From NCBI GenBank assembly GCA_035610365.1, contig CM069432.1, positions 6,448,001 to 6,512,000 on the forward strand: 64,000 bases of DNA, given 5' to 3'. The notes beneath the pieces were generated by a model. The model made no database searches. It saw nothing but the letters and a program-made list of their open reading frames with translations, and was not told where the DNA came from. This document shows positions 33,091-44,519 of the stretch, piece after piece; within the stretch, counting starts at the first letter, position 1, and every line of letters begins with the position of its first letter. The position numbers were made by a program, and so were the translations under genes. This DNA comes from Aquatica leii. Lineage: Eukaryota; Arthropoda; Insecta; Coleoptera; Lampyridae.

Positions 33091-33150
33091 GTCTCATGCT
33101 TCTAAGAGTTTTTTAAGATAATTTTCGTAAAATGACTGGACGAATATATA
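33091..33150 (+). repeat. Third, partial copy of the mariner C flank
   Basis: GTCTCATGCTTCTAAGAG and TTTTTTAAGATAATTTTC match 30856-30912 with a few mismatches, in the direct orientation. It reads through the TA insertion point into unrelated sequence (CTTTTTCAATTTC), so it may represent the pre-insertion sequence. Confidence 0.7.
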
Positions 33151-35294
33151 CTTTTTCAATTTCGTTTTTTTAAGGTAAGAAATTGCGGAACTTTTTTTAA
33201 TTTTTATCAGGATTTGTAGAACTATGAAAAGCGCCATTCGAACTCTTATTGTTTTTTTTTTGTATTTATAGAATATCGTTCTAACTTCACACGGGTTTCC
33301 TTACTTTAGTTTTTCTTGTGTTTTTCTTAAAAATGCTTTAAACAATTTCATGTTTTTCTTTCTTTTTGTACTAATAATAATTTAAATTCTTTTGTTGCTA
33401 ATAATTCTTGATATTTTTAAATTTCTTGTACTTCTTGTGATTCTTCTTATGTCGATCGAACTGAAAGAAATTTCAAAGTTAGATTGAAAGAACACAATTA
33501 TTTTCTTAATAGAAATTTAAATACCGGTTTATTGATAGTTTCAATTTGTTGTAATTTTGAAACTTGTCAGTTTAATTTTTTATACTTGGTATGCTCTTTA
33601 ATTTACGTAGTTTAATAGCTACGTTTTTAATAAATTTTAACTATTGTAGATATTCTGATGACAGTTTATAATGTCAAAACAAAAAATAAACAATAACACT
33701 GTTTAATTTAATATAAATTTTACAAAACCTTGTTTATTCTTGTTATACTTCAATCTATAAGATATGGGTAAACAGTATTTATTTAGTATTTTATTAATAA
33801 TAAAGACAAAACATGTCGGACGCACGATCTTGTTATTGCGTATCATTATGCTTTGTTATAGAATAAAGCCGACGTTTATTTTCATAATTAAATCGAATTT
33901 ATTAAATATTAACAAGGGTAAACTCATTTATTTTTAATTTTCAATTCAAAATCCGATCAATAATTCATTTCTTTTTCGTTTCAAACGGTGCTTTTTTCTT
34001 TCTAAATTCGTCGTCGGTCTCAATTTCCGGCTTCCATCTATTTATCGATAGACCGGTATGAATTTAGGTAACCGTCTTAAATTTAAAGACGCTTGTTACA
34101 TTATTAATGTCACGCGCCATCGGATTACGTCATCATGCTTGATGATTTGTGAACTTCCGGCGACGAAATTGTGCATCAATCATTCTTCTACAATGCACTA
34201 TTTCCTGCATCCGACTTTCTTCGACTATAATTTCTAGAGTTAAATAACTATTTATAGTTGTAACGATCTTGTGGAGAATATCTTTGACTGTGATGAACGA
34301 GTGCTATGCAAAATTACTTACGTTGAACTATAAGACCTTTGACTTAATATACGATAATTCCGTAAATGTGTTATCTGGAAGTTATTGACGCTCGTTTGGT
34401 CATTTTATATCCTTTTAGTGTTAATCTAATCCAAATCCTTTAAACATAAACGATTAAGTAAACCGATTTATTGACTTAATGCTCGCTTGTCTGCAGATTT
34501 ATGTAAATTGATTATAGAAACCAATAAAAGTTATGGCCGTTCCCTTTTGTCATTGGTGCTGTTTGTGTGCATTTTAAGATAATGTTACGTCGTAAATAAT
34601 TTTTTTGTGGCATTTTTGCAAATGTAAAATATTGAATGTAGATTTAGAAAATCAAATCCAGATATGGTTGTGGATTTTTGTTGTACTTTATCGATTTCAT
34701 TGGAGTTCTGGAATGGTAAATGTGTGGTGGTGTTTTCAATCGTTCTGTCAATATCTCGTATCTATTTCAGTAGTGCTATTTTTAAATTTATTGGTTTTTT
34801 TAATGCCTCGTGAATCAGTTTAGAAAAATATTTTAGTTATATAACATTTTAAGTGTCATAAGTTATTTTAGAATAATAATTTTTTTATTTATATCTATTT
34901 TAATATTACTCGCATTTTTTTATCTAGCAATTTTAATAAATAGTGGAAGCTTTTATTTTTATGTCGGTTTAAAGCAGTCAGCAAAATTGTATATTCAGCC
35001 ATGGGGCGATAACGCAATGTCATACTTAACAATCTTCGTAAGATTATCATTTTGTGTTTCAAGAAAACTCGGTAAATCGTTACATTAATTTATAAATAAT
35101 TATTTGGATTACTCAATTGTTACCTTCCTTAACTAACTAACTTGGTTGAGAGGGTGTCTATTAAAGCCATAACTTTTGATATATCTAATAAAATAGGTTT
35201 TTTAAATTCACTAAGTGATAAATTCATTTGTTCTAGGTACTTGTGTAGTTACGTTTGTGTAATTCAAATAAAAATGAATTTAAAAAGTTTAATT
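33151..35294. other. AT-rich spacer without supportable genes
   Basis: No family motifs on either strand. The open frame 34605-34823 is T-rich and aromatic without a domain. The 5' edge of the LTR that follows is not resolved. Confidence 0.5.
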
Positions 35295-35694
35295 TAGTCG
35301 CCTTCGCGAGATTTTTGTACATTTCCAGAACGTATACCGAAAGATATGGAACATTCGAGAAAAATTTCCAAAATATATAAATGCGGCACAAACAAATCAG
35401 AGGTCAGTTATTTTTAGTAATTCGAAGACGGCAGTGTTAAGAAGATTACTCAAGTTAAATAAATAAGTGAACAGCGGGTGTGAGATAAATAACCTGGTAC
35501 GTGACTTTAACGTAAACAATAAGTGTTAAACAAGTTATCCGCCGACTTTATCTCACCTTTGTGTCAGTGATAGCGCTATATATAAATTAGTGTAAATATC
35601 CTTAGATTTAATTAGTTCGGTTAATAATAATAAAGATATACATATTTTTAGTATAAATAAATTAACAGTAATAATAATCTTTACATTGGTGACA
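35295..35694 (+). repeat. 5' LTR of a Ty3/gypsy element
   Basis: It matches the two minus-strand LTR pieces at 22505-23165. It ends ...TTTACA and is followed immediately by TTGGTGAC, the usual LTR/primer-binding-site junction of gypsy elements. A gag-protease remnant of this type follows at 35932. The 5' boundary is approximate, because similarity begins at CCTTCGCGAG (35299) but the true TG end may lie a little upstream. Confidence 0.7.
35374..35409 (+). promoter_or_regulatory. LTR core promoter: TATA box and TCAGTT initiator
   Basis: TATATAAA starts at 35374 and TCAGTT at 35404-35409. The initiator A is 32 bp downstream of the first T, matching the arthropod TATA-to-initiator spacing. LTR copy 1 on the minus strand near 22670-22710 preserves both motifs (TATAAATG and ATCAGTTAT). 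Confidence 0.6.
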
Positions 35695-35712
35695 GGTGCG
35701 TGGTTTCGAATC
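35695..35712 (+). other. Candidate primer binding site
   Basis: TTGGTGACAGGTGCGTGG directly follows the LTR end. A TGG start fits pairing with a tRNA 3' CCA end. The tRNA was not identified. Confidence 0.45.
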
Positions 35713-35931
35713 GAATAAATAAACAATTGTTTAGCTCGCGATTTTAGTGTAAATATCATTAGGTAATTTAATATCGCTCCCGTAATAAAAACATTGATTG
35801 CGTAAATAAATAAAACTTTAGTTCGCGTGTTTGTTTATAGCATTTAATCTTAGCTGTTCTATTTCGTTAAACCAGAGTGTCGGGCTTTATTAAAATTAAG
35901 TGTTATTAAATTTTTTTTAAAATTATTATTT

Positions 35932-36980
35932 GTGGTTAAATTTATGCCGGTGACGCGTTTACAAGCAGTTAAAATGGATTCAAAACTATTTGAATTTCTG
36001 GAATCAATCAAAAATGATCAAGAATCAAGAATAGAAAAAAGCAAGAAAGTTTTAGTAAAATTGAAGAAAAATTATTTGAAAATACTCAATAATAGAAGAA
36101 AAATTGATGGAAGATTGTATAAGTTTAAAAGAAGAAATACGAAAGAGCATAGAAAATCAAATTAAAATTGTTCAAGAAGAAAGCCAAGCAGATATGTTAA
36201 ATTTAAAAAAAGAAATTTGCGAATCTATGAATGAGAAAATAGAAGCAATAGAGGACAAATTAGAAGACAGAATGAATTGGCTTGAAGAAAAAATAAATTG
36301 AATGAATCGTCACGGAGAAAGAAGCGTCACAAGTGAATATTTAATAATGGACCATCGGGAAGAAGCCACTCACAAGGTTAAAGTGGAACCTCCAAATTTT
36401 TATGATAAAGTTCTATGGTCAACCTATTAAAAGCAGTTTGAAGCCGCAGCTACAGCCAAGGGTTGGAGCAACAAGCAGAAAGCAACGTCTTTAATTGTGT
36501 CCTTACGTGTATAAGCTGTTGGAATTTTGCAAACTGTTCCTGACCACCTACAAGAAAATTACGAACTTTTAATTTCATGTTTAGAAATGAGATATGAAGA
36601 TGCTCATCTTCAACAAGTGTATCAAGCTCAAATTAAAAGTCGGGTTCAGAAAGCTACCGAAAGTCTTTAAGAATTTGAGGCTGACATCGCCAGATTAACA
36701 CTATTCAATGCTTTGTAGGCGGCCTCCGAGACAACGAAACGCAGCAGACTCTCCGGTTAGTTCGACCAAAGACATTGGATGACGCTTTGGTGCATGCTTT
36801 GAAGTTTGAAGCAGCAAAACAAGCATCGCAACGAAACGGTCATAAGCTTTGGTATGCTGCAGAAGTACCCGCGCAGATACTGGAAGGCATCGAGGAGGAG
36901 CGCGACGAATACTTCGGAAAAGAAGAGTGACGACTTTGAACTGCGGTGAAACAGGTCATGTACGACGGCATCGTACTAAA
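35932..36980 (+). pseudogene. Ty3/gypsy gag remnant
   Basis: It begins near MPVTRLQAVKMDSKLFEFL. The N-terminal coiled-coil-like Glu/Lys region spans two frames (35932-36165 and 36104-36301). The capsid-like core continues through stops and shifts: EPPNFYDKVLWSTY, KQFEAAATAKGWSNKQKATS, LEMRYEDAHLQQVYQAQIKS and KATESL.EFEADIARL. It then reaches LRLVRPKTLDDALVHALKFE (36745-36810) and one zinc-knuckle scrap LNCGETGHVRRH near 36940. This is the insect gypsy gag type with a CCHC knuckle. At least six in-frame stops or shifts. Confidence 0.82.
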
Positions 36981-38008
36981 CCTAAGAAGAGGACAACAAG
37001 AACCCTCGATAATTTGGAACGAGGTGACCAAAAGAGACAAAATATAATCTCGTCTAGTCAGGCTCCGGAGATTACAATTAAAATGGCATTGCCGAAGGAG
37101 CAATTGCATAGCATTTATCTCGATGGCAAGATCATTAGAAGTAGTGTTCAGTTATTTGTTGACACGGGAGCGACGAAGACTATAATTCGTCTTGACATGT
37201 TGTTGGAAAACGAGAAGACATCACCAGTAACAGTGCGGCTTTGGGCGACGGGCAAAGAAATGCCTACTCACGGACAAATCAAGGTGACCATTGGTTTGGA
37301 AAATTGAGTACTCGACCATCAAGTACTGGTAGCTGACATCACGGAAGAAGTTATCCTGGGAATGGACGTGATAAAAAAGTATGGGTTCCATTTGGATATG
37401 AACAACGATGTCCTGAAGATCAACAATGAAGAAATTCATTTTCATTTGTCAGAGAAGGAAGCCGTGCAAGTCTTATTAAGTGAAGACGTGACTCTGTCTG
37501 CAAGGACTGAAAGTGTGGTGATGGCACGCCTGGATGGAAAGCTCCGGGAAGGCTACATACGCGCGATTGAACCAATGGAGGGCGCTTAGTTGAAAAGGGA
37601 CTACTCGTTGGCAGAACTTTGGTACGAGTAAAAAACACGATGCCAGTAAGGATCTTAAACATCAACTTAGATCTTGTAACGTTGAAAAAGAAGACCGCGG
37701 TAAGCCAATCCATGCCAGTATCTCAATTTGTGAGATGCATGAAGTCTAACGAAGATACCTCGCCGAAGAAGTGTCCACAACATCAATTGGACATTCTTAC
37801 CACCAAATGCCAAAACCTCAGCCAAGACCAGCTGGCTAAAATTAAAGTATTGATCCAAGAGTATCAAGATGTGTTCGCGCTGGAGAGTGGTTCCAAAGGA
37901 AGAACTAACGTGGTGAAACATAAAATTAATACCGGAGACGCTCGACCGATACGGCAACATCCACGCAGACTTCCGTCATCGTTCATAATAGAAGACAAAT
38001 CATTTTAG
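36981..38008 (+). pseudogene. Ty3/gypsy protease and pre-RT linker remnant
   Basis: The frame 36849-37307 carries the retropepsin motif LFVDTGATKTIIR near 37157. After a stop, DHQVLVADITEEVILGMDVI follows; the ILGMD block is the second conserved protease motif (37345-37370). The frame 37619-38008 has the linker LSQDQLAKIKVLIQEYQDVF and then VKHKINTGDARPIRQ, the segment just before the RT domain. Sequence similarity then stops at about 38008, so RT onward is missing here. A gypsy RT-to-integrase remnant at 44.5 kb lacks exactly the opposite end. Confidence 0.82.
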
Positions 38009-39007
38009 TATTACCAGATCTTTAGATTAGGCAACGCCTCATACTAGTAGGTATATGGGTTATTAATGCTAAAACATGATAATATAATTTCACACAACAA
38101 AGAAAAATAAATTAATCAATGCAAATCTATTGATTACACAATAAGAAGCAAAGCACATTTGTAATAATTTTTACAGGTAATTACACATAACAATCTGCAT
38201 AAATTAATTGTGATAACATATATATTTAAGTCGTTTGTATTTACGTTCGAAACCAACACAAATTAATAGATAATAAATAGAGCATCATTTTCGGTTTTCC
38301 AGACATGCGATTAGATAATGGCATATCCAAACCATTTCCTAAAATTGTTAAAAGTGTAGTAAAAATAGGTATATAATGATATCACAAATAAATTGCTAGT
38401 AACTCACCAAATGATATTATAAACAAAATCCGTCAAGCTTCCAAATGACTATCACTATTAACATCGCAGGTGTGCACTGAGTCTTTGAGACTAATTGCTT
38501 ATTTCACAAATATCTTATCAACTTGACCCTAAATTAACTCATAAAGCTGGTGTTTGGGTTTAATGCTTTTATCCGTACGTGTTGCAATTGATCGACTTGA
38601 AAGAGAGGTACTTGAGAAACATTACACAACTCCAAAGGGGCAGACACGTAAAGGTAACCCAACTCCCTGTGATAATACGAGGAAATGAAGTCGCGTAAGG
38701 TAACATACAAATAGAAGTCTTCCTCAACGTCAAAAACGGAACTTTCTAATACGTAAAAATAACATTTACTTACGTTCCGTAACAAAATTCGCAAGACACG
38801 CAAACTATACCATAACATACTTTATTTTACTAAGTAAATGAGCAAACTTTCATCTGCCTTTCAAGATACTACTTTTTTTCGTTTTTAAACTTTTTATCCA
38901 ATAAATGAGTTTTCAACGATACAAACAAAGAAAAATTAGAAGGAGCCAGATCTGTACTATAGGGCGGATAAACAATTTTTCAGTTGTATTTCTGAAGCCA
39001 AGTTTTT
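38009..39007. other. No gene recognised
   Basis: AT-rich DNA between the truncated gypsy and the LTR-like repeat. The minus-strand frame 38534-38818 has no motif. Confidence 0.45.
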
Positions 39008-39890
39008 GTTACAAGTTATAGGTCTTACGAACCTTGCACGGCCAACTCACACTAGTTGGAGATAGGGGAGGTTAAAAAAATAGAATTTAAAGGGCGCCAG
39101 ATCCTATTAAGGAAAACTTCTGTTTCGATTAAAAAAGAAGGTCCAAGCTTGTAACAAAATCAGGTTCGTAACCTAAACGGACCAAAGAAAAGAAAGATAA
39201 ATATGTATAACAACTTTAATTTAATATCTTAGATTATTAACAACGAACACAAGAAATTTTGTAGTACATTATTCGATCCATAAATGCCGAAAGTATCGGC
39301 AACACACAATACATAGGTTTACACATAGGGTGTCGATAACGAAGAAAATTACATTGATAATGACAAATATCTATGATTCACAGCATGCGATATACAAAAA
39401 AATTAATGAAAATACTTTAATGGTATTGAAACAATTATTGTAATTGGGTAATTTAGAACGAGCAAAATTTCGTGAGAGACAACGCAAAAGTAATTAAATA
39501 AGACTTACCCACAATCCAGAACTTCCCGAAGAAAACGTTTTCGTCGATGAGTCGATCTGGAATATTTATGAACAGCAAACCGTGTCAACACAATGACTCA
39601 CGAAAGCAAAAATCTATAAAATTATTAATTAATGCTAAAAGAAATTAGACATAAAAACCCGGTTATCAAATGCTGTTGCACACATTAAAGTAAAAGTTGA
39701 TTGACGCATAAGGAATAGTATCTCGAAGAAAAGTTCTTGTCGAGACTTCGTTGTTAGTTTTAACGTAGGAAATATAATCGTTCTATGAAGGTACTTGGTC
39801 AATATTAACCCCTCATCAATCGAGAATACATCGAAACATGCGACTAACACGTGACGGGACGTGCTACCAAATTCAACAAATAATGCATAC
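39008..39890 (+). repeat. LTR-like dispersed repeat, copy 1
   Basis: It starts TGTTACAAGTTATAGGTC and shares with 60818-61551 the blocks CTTACGAACCTTGCACGGCC, GGGCGCCAGATC, AGAAGGT, TATAACAACTTTAATTTAAT, TATCGGCAACACACAATACA, ACAGCATGCGATA and GACGGGA/GCGGGACG. The TG start, lack of coding content and length near 0.9 kb suggest a solo LTR. No retroviral-type coding sequence adjoins it. Confidence 0.65.
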
Positions 39891-40479
39891 ATGTTTTTCC
39901 AAAAATTATGCCGACATTTATCTAGTAGTACTGAAATGGTTTAAGGCTGTTCATTTTTTCGTGATCGCTAAAACACCCACGTAGACATTTTCTTTTAGCG
40001 AAGAGATTTTTTATCTTTGTTATTTGTAGTATGTGACGAAAACCCATCTGTAAAATCCTTGAGTTACCTCATTATTTTTAAGTCACTTTTAGATTTTTTT
40101 TAGAGTTTTCTTTGAAATTTAGATGAAACGCATGGTTTTTTATAGCACTTCGGCACAACATCTTTCTTTTTTTTATATATAATCAATTTTTTTTAATTAC
40201 TAAAAAATTACGAACACATGGTAAGAACGAATGGCCGCAAATCGGAAAGAAATGATTTATTGTCACAAACCAGTGCCAAAAACAAGTTTACGTTTTGTTT
40301 TAAGCTGGACTTCCATTGGAAAATACATGAATTGGAACATACCTCATTCGGTCCTTTGGTGGCGGTTCCTTTGTGGTACGTATAAAATTTCGCTGAGTTA
40401 TTACGTAAATTATGCTACGTAACTAAATAAACTTTTTCCGTGCTACTGAACTGAAGAAACATTTGTTATAGTAATTCAT
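39891..40479. other. No gene recognised
   Basis: AT-rich. The frame 40231-40422 shows no family motif. Confidence 0.45.
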
Positions 40480-41120
40480 ATGCGCTGCACATAGAACTGC
40501 CAATCAGGTTTGCTCTGGCATGTCAGGAAAAAAGTTATGAACATGTAAAGGTTATCCAGGATAATGCTATTAATTACGTTGAATTGCTACTGTAAGGATG
40601 CAAGAAATGCATCCTTAGTGACATTCAGCAACCAAGGTGCTAATAGACCATTGTCCACAAGTTTTGCATAGTTGTCTGCTCCATGGTTTCTAAGGAAGTT
40701 GTGCACGACAAACACAAATACGTCTCAAGCTGCTTGTTGTTGTTCCGTGAACTCTAATGAGAACAATGGATCCAACGAAGATTTTTGCTTTCAATTTTGC
40801 GCCAATTTTTATCTTTCTAAATTTGCCTTTTAGGTACTGATAACTACGATTATATTGATCTATTGCTGCAACAAACTGTTTCATAACACCCAGTTTGATA
40901 TAGAGTGGAGGTAGGTCAATCTTGTTATGATTCACAAACGTTGTGGTACCCAGCCACAGGTAAATTTCTGGGTGGCCGATTTTTTGCTATGTAAGGTTTC
41001 TTATTATTGCGATTAGTCCACAAGCAAAGAAAGCAGATCTGCTTTGTGTACTTAGTCTGAATTTCTAGTACAAGGGTTACACCCTTTAAAGCATCGCAAA
41101 TATTCTAATTATGCTTCGAG
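40480..41120 (-). pseudogene. Divergent third copy of the fold-back element's protein
   Basis: On the minus strand, in order: TLVLEIQTKYTKQICFLCLW with the CxxC insert (about 41040-41100); then, after a frameshift, NKIDLPPLYIKLGVMKQFVA (40935-40870); then GSYQYLKGKFRKIKI-like and LKAKIF blocks; then VVHNFLRNHGADNYAKLVDN near 40660. These line up with residues 294-443 of the protein ending at 5705, but identity is much lower. It is thus an older or separate subfamily. The N-terminal zinc-finger half and the EEQGER block were not found. Confidence 0.7.
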
Positions 41121-42366
41121 TACTTAATCAGGCGCAATAGTAGTTGACCTTCTAGGGACGGCTTCCGGTTCATTTTGTCTTACGAGTTTGTTATAAATCT
41201 GGCGGAAACGGATTGGTAAGAAAATGAGGTTTTCCCTCATCAATCGTCATCTAACGTAAAGACGTTTTCATTTTAGAAATCTCTAATAAATCCGCTCGAA
41301 TGTCGTATTTGTAGAACGTAGCTGAATATTTTCTAACCAAAGTCATAGAGTAGGTTAGTATTTACACGTGGTGAATGTTAGCGACGTACCAACTATTTTT
41401 GGTTGTTTTAGCTTTCTTTCTTCTCATGGATTAACGGAGTCGTTAGTTTGCTTATGGATTAACGAAGGCGCAATTTCTTTTGTGTGGTGTAATTCTATTG
41501 ATGGCGTCCTATTGTGTAGTTGAAGTTTGTCGAGGATCAGTTGGAAGTGTGCCACGTGCGAATTGGTACTCCTTAGGTAGTTTCTGACCAGAAAAGGTAT
41601 TTATGTCTAATATAAGTTTCCGCCGGCATAAACAAGCGGGGAATACGGCACCACCTCGATCCTCGTCTGGTCAAGCAGTTCGGAGCTACCGACTTGCGAT
41701 CGCGCTACGATGCGTTGTGTCAAAATTTAAACAACGTTACAATTTTAATTTAAATGAATTAAGGACTAATTATGTAATATCTGTGCATTTGATAAATTTG
41801 TTCTCTCGTTAATACTTTAAGCCTAATCAATGTCAATTTTGTTTATTCACTATAAATGTCAAAACTTTAATTATGAATGTGCGGGAATGTAACTATCAGA
41901 GATTTGGAAGTACGCGTCGGATTGTGATTCTGTCGTAAAATGAATTTCGACTAATGATAACGGTCGTAAGCTTGACGTCAAGATCTACGGGCCGTTTTAA
42001 AATTCAATTTAATCTAGTAAAAAAACTGGCGTAACAGTCGATACTCATCTTTTATCTTCAATGAAATTACTCTTAATAAATAATTGTTATTAATTTTGGG
42101 TATGTTTGATTTGGGAATGTACTTTGATGGATTGCGGGTCTAGGATCTCCTTTTCTCCTGCCTAGACATCCTACGTGATATTAAATTGTTAGAAAAGGTT
42201 GCGCAATTGGGCATTTAGCTTACCTAAGAATATTCTTTTTTACTTCGATCTTTAACCTACGACCATCTGCGGTGAGGCTAGCCGAAAGGTAAGCGAAACA
42301 TCTCAGTATAATAAATTCTTTTTTTTTCTTTTTCTTTTCTCCACCTCCTCCATTGGAACGTGGCAA
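41121..42366. other. No gene recognised
   Basis: Contains short imperfect repeats such as ATGGATTAACG near 41427 and 41455. The frame 41603-41812 has no recognisable domain. A poly-T/C stretch lies near 42310-42350. Confidence 0.4.
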
Positions 42367-42718
42367 GGTGGTATAGTAAATTTTATCAATAAAGCATATG
42401 GAAGAAAGGCTTCGTACAAGGCTATCTTTGAACAAAGTGACTTAGTTGATAAGCTAGAAATGGATCAAGATGCTGTCATGTTGGATAAAAGATTTTTTAT
42501 TAAAGAAGTTTTACAAAGACATTTTAATAAAACTTGTGAGGCCTCGGTTCCTCAGGAAAAGAAAGCAACCTTTTGAAGAAGAATCAAAAACAAGTGTTGA
42601 AACTTCCAGAACACGTGTGCACATTGAACGATTAAATCAGAAGATTAAATTGTTTGACATTTGTTGCAAACGTTTACCATGGACACTTTTGCCAAAAATT
42701 GAATTTTAAGTGAAGATA
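42367..42718 (+). pseudogene. DDE_Tnp_4 (PIF/Harbinger-like) transposase fragment
   Basis: C-terminal part of a DDE_Tnp_4 transposase. 42367-42535 reads GIVNFINKAYGRKASYKAIF, EQSDLVDKLE and VMLDKRFFI (catalytic Asp, usually VDKGF). One frameshift near 42530 leads to LVRPRFLRKRKQPFEEE, SRTRVHIERLNQKIKLFDI (catalytic Glu) and RLPWTLLPKIEF, then TAA at 42707-42709. The first catalytic Asp region and the DNA-binding partner gene are absent. A LINE-tail-like repeat begins about 120 bp downstream. Confidence 0.83.
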
Positions 42719-42837
42719 AATATTTGTCTTAAGAGTTTAATAAACATACGATACTTTAATGCATTATCCTAATTTTCTCACATTTGAAGTGCAACATTTT
42801 ATTAAAATAATTGAAATGTAATTTTTCTATCAGATTT

Positions 42838-42967
42838 TGGGTACATCCTTACACACACACACAGACAGCCAAATTTTTTTTGTCAAAAATATATTTTTCT
42901 GATTTAGGAGACCTTGAAACATAAAATTATGCAAAAAAAAATTTTTTCCTTATAGGAAAGTAAAAAA
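42838..42967 (+). repeat. Dispersed repeat, LINE/SINE 3'-end-like, copy 2
   Basis: Same block order as 2733-2895, with the ACACACAC run expanded and the CTTTCC arm of the end hairpin lost. The end CTTATAGGAAAGTAAAAA is conserved. Confidence 0.55.
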
Positions 42968-43971
42968 CTTCTAAAAGGTTATTTCGTTTAATTGAACGTG
43001 GAAACGTCAAGTTAATAAAATATTAAAGATAAGAAAGATTTATTAGACGAGGTTTAATACATTTTAATTGCTTTACATTGGAAGTAGAATTATGTAGATT
43101 GTAGAACAATGTTCCATTTGCAGGCAGCATTACAGAATGAAGCATAGATTACTTGGCAGGTCTGTTTGCCATTTCTAATTTATAGAAACTAATACAAACG
43201 TAAGTAAGTAAAATACTTTAAATATTTTGAACATATTAAACAAACAAAAAACATTTTAATGAGAATCACATAAATGTTTATTAAGTTTTTATTACACTCT
43301 TACATAGAAAATTCTGTGTTGGGTAAAAAGTAAAAAAATCTAAAAGTATTGTAATTACTAATAACATATAAATGTATCTTTAGAAGTTTATTATCATAAT
43401 AATTTTATGAGAAATATGAACCATCGAACCAAAATAATCGCTGTGTTTACAATAGACGCTTCGTATATTTAAGTAAAGCTTTTGATTGAAAAACGCTACA
43501 TGCTGTAATAACAAGAAGCAAGTGTAAAGCAACGTAATAAGAATAATTACGGGAATATTACGTCGTTATGTTTTAAAAAAATTTACCTTTAAGAAAACAT
43601 ATGCTCTTTGAGATAAAGACTGTATAATATATAATTATTTAATAAATGAAAGAAAACAACACAGAAAATAAAAATGAGAGTAATTAGGAGGGTAAAGTAG
43701 AAAAAGAAAATAACAATAAAATGCCTAGAAGCGAAGACAGTCATGATACTAAAACAGGCATAGAAGTATAAAATAGAACAAGATAATATAAAATAAAACA
43801 AAAATATATAAAGTAGTAGTAGTAAAAACACTGAAATTAAAGAAATATAAAAAAATTAGTAAAGTACGTTACACACAGAAATAGAAATAGAAAAATGTTG
43901 ACTAATAAAAATAATAACGAAGGAAAACATGGAAGACAATAGAAAACTGAAAGAATGAAATATTGTAGACC
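42968..43971. other. No gene recognised
   Basis: A/T-rich with long A-rich runs on the plus strand. The hydrophobic minus-strand frame 43589-43831 is a by-product of poly-A composition. Confidence 0.5.
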
Positions 43972-44478
43972 AGAGGTTCCCAAACTTTTTTGTGTCGTAG
44001 ACCCTTTGCCATGTTTTTCGGTTTTGGGTAGACCCTCTACTTACCTGAATTGAATTTAAATTACAACTACTCAAAATAAAATTTTGTATCTGTTATATAA
44101 AATATACGTAACATAAAATAAACTAAGCAATAAGTGAATGTTTTTAGTGAGAAGGATGAACCTGATGCTTTAATAATAAATTATCAACATTTGGCGTCAA
44201 TTTTGTAAGGTTTAACCTTAAATCTCCTCGGATAATGATGTCCAGTCTGTTTCCTTCCATACCACTAGGTATGACGATGGAAAGGATATTAAAAATTTCC
44301 TCGCTATATTCCATAATACAGGATAAGTAACGGGTATGTTGTTTTGCAGCCAGAATTGCTGAACCTTAAGTTCTTCGTTTGTACTTAGTTCAGTCAGTTC
44401 CTCTTGTATTATGACATTTGTTTCTTCTATGTCACCATATGGGTTAATTATCCACGCTGGTATTACCATAGTCAAAAC
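43972..44478 (-). mobile_element. hAT transposon remnant (one end plus transposase C-terminus)
   Basis: CAGAGGTTCCCAAACTTTTT at 43972 is a typical hAT terminus, followed by GTCGTAGACCC and, after an intervening stretch, GTAGACCCTCT. The adjacent minus-strand coding remnant is the hAT transposase C-terminus, whose 3' side faces this end, as expected. The other end was not found. Confidence 0.8.
44144..44478 (-). pseudogene. hAT-family transposase C-terminal fragment (ZBED5/SCAND3-like)
   Basis: The frame from 44475 reads INPYGDIEETNVIIQEELTE, ELKVQQFWLQ, YPVLWNIARKFLISFPSSYL, the hAT dimerisation region. The SYLVERGFS motif is damaged. Near 44240 the frame shifts to NRLDIIIRGDLRLNLTKL and HQVHPSH, ending at TAA 44144-44146. 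This matches the end of ZBED5/FAM200-like hAT transposases. Only about 110 residues remain, and no BED finger or catalytic core is present. Confidence 0.82.
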
Positions 44479-44519
44479 AATCTAGTTTTAAAATCTGAAT
44501 AGAGGGCATTTAAATTTAG

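Noticed and set aside
34605..34823. Plus-strand frame of 72 codons with membrane-like composition
   Set aside because: Aromatic and aliphatic richness follows from T-rich DNA; no homology or signals.
43589..43831. Minus-strand frame resembling a multi-span membrane protein
   Set aside because: Phe/Leu/Ile/Tyr runs are the translation of an A-rich plus strand.
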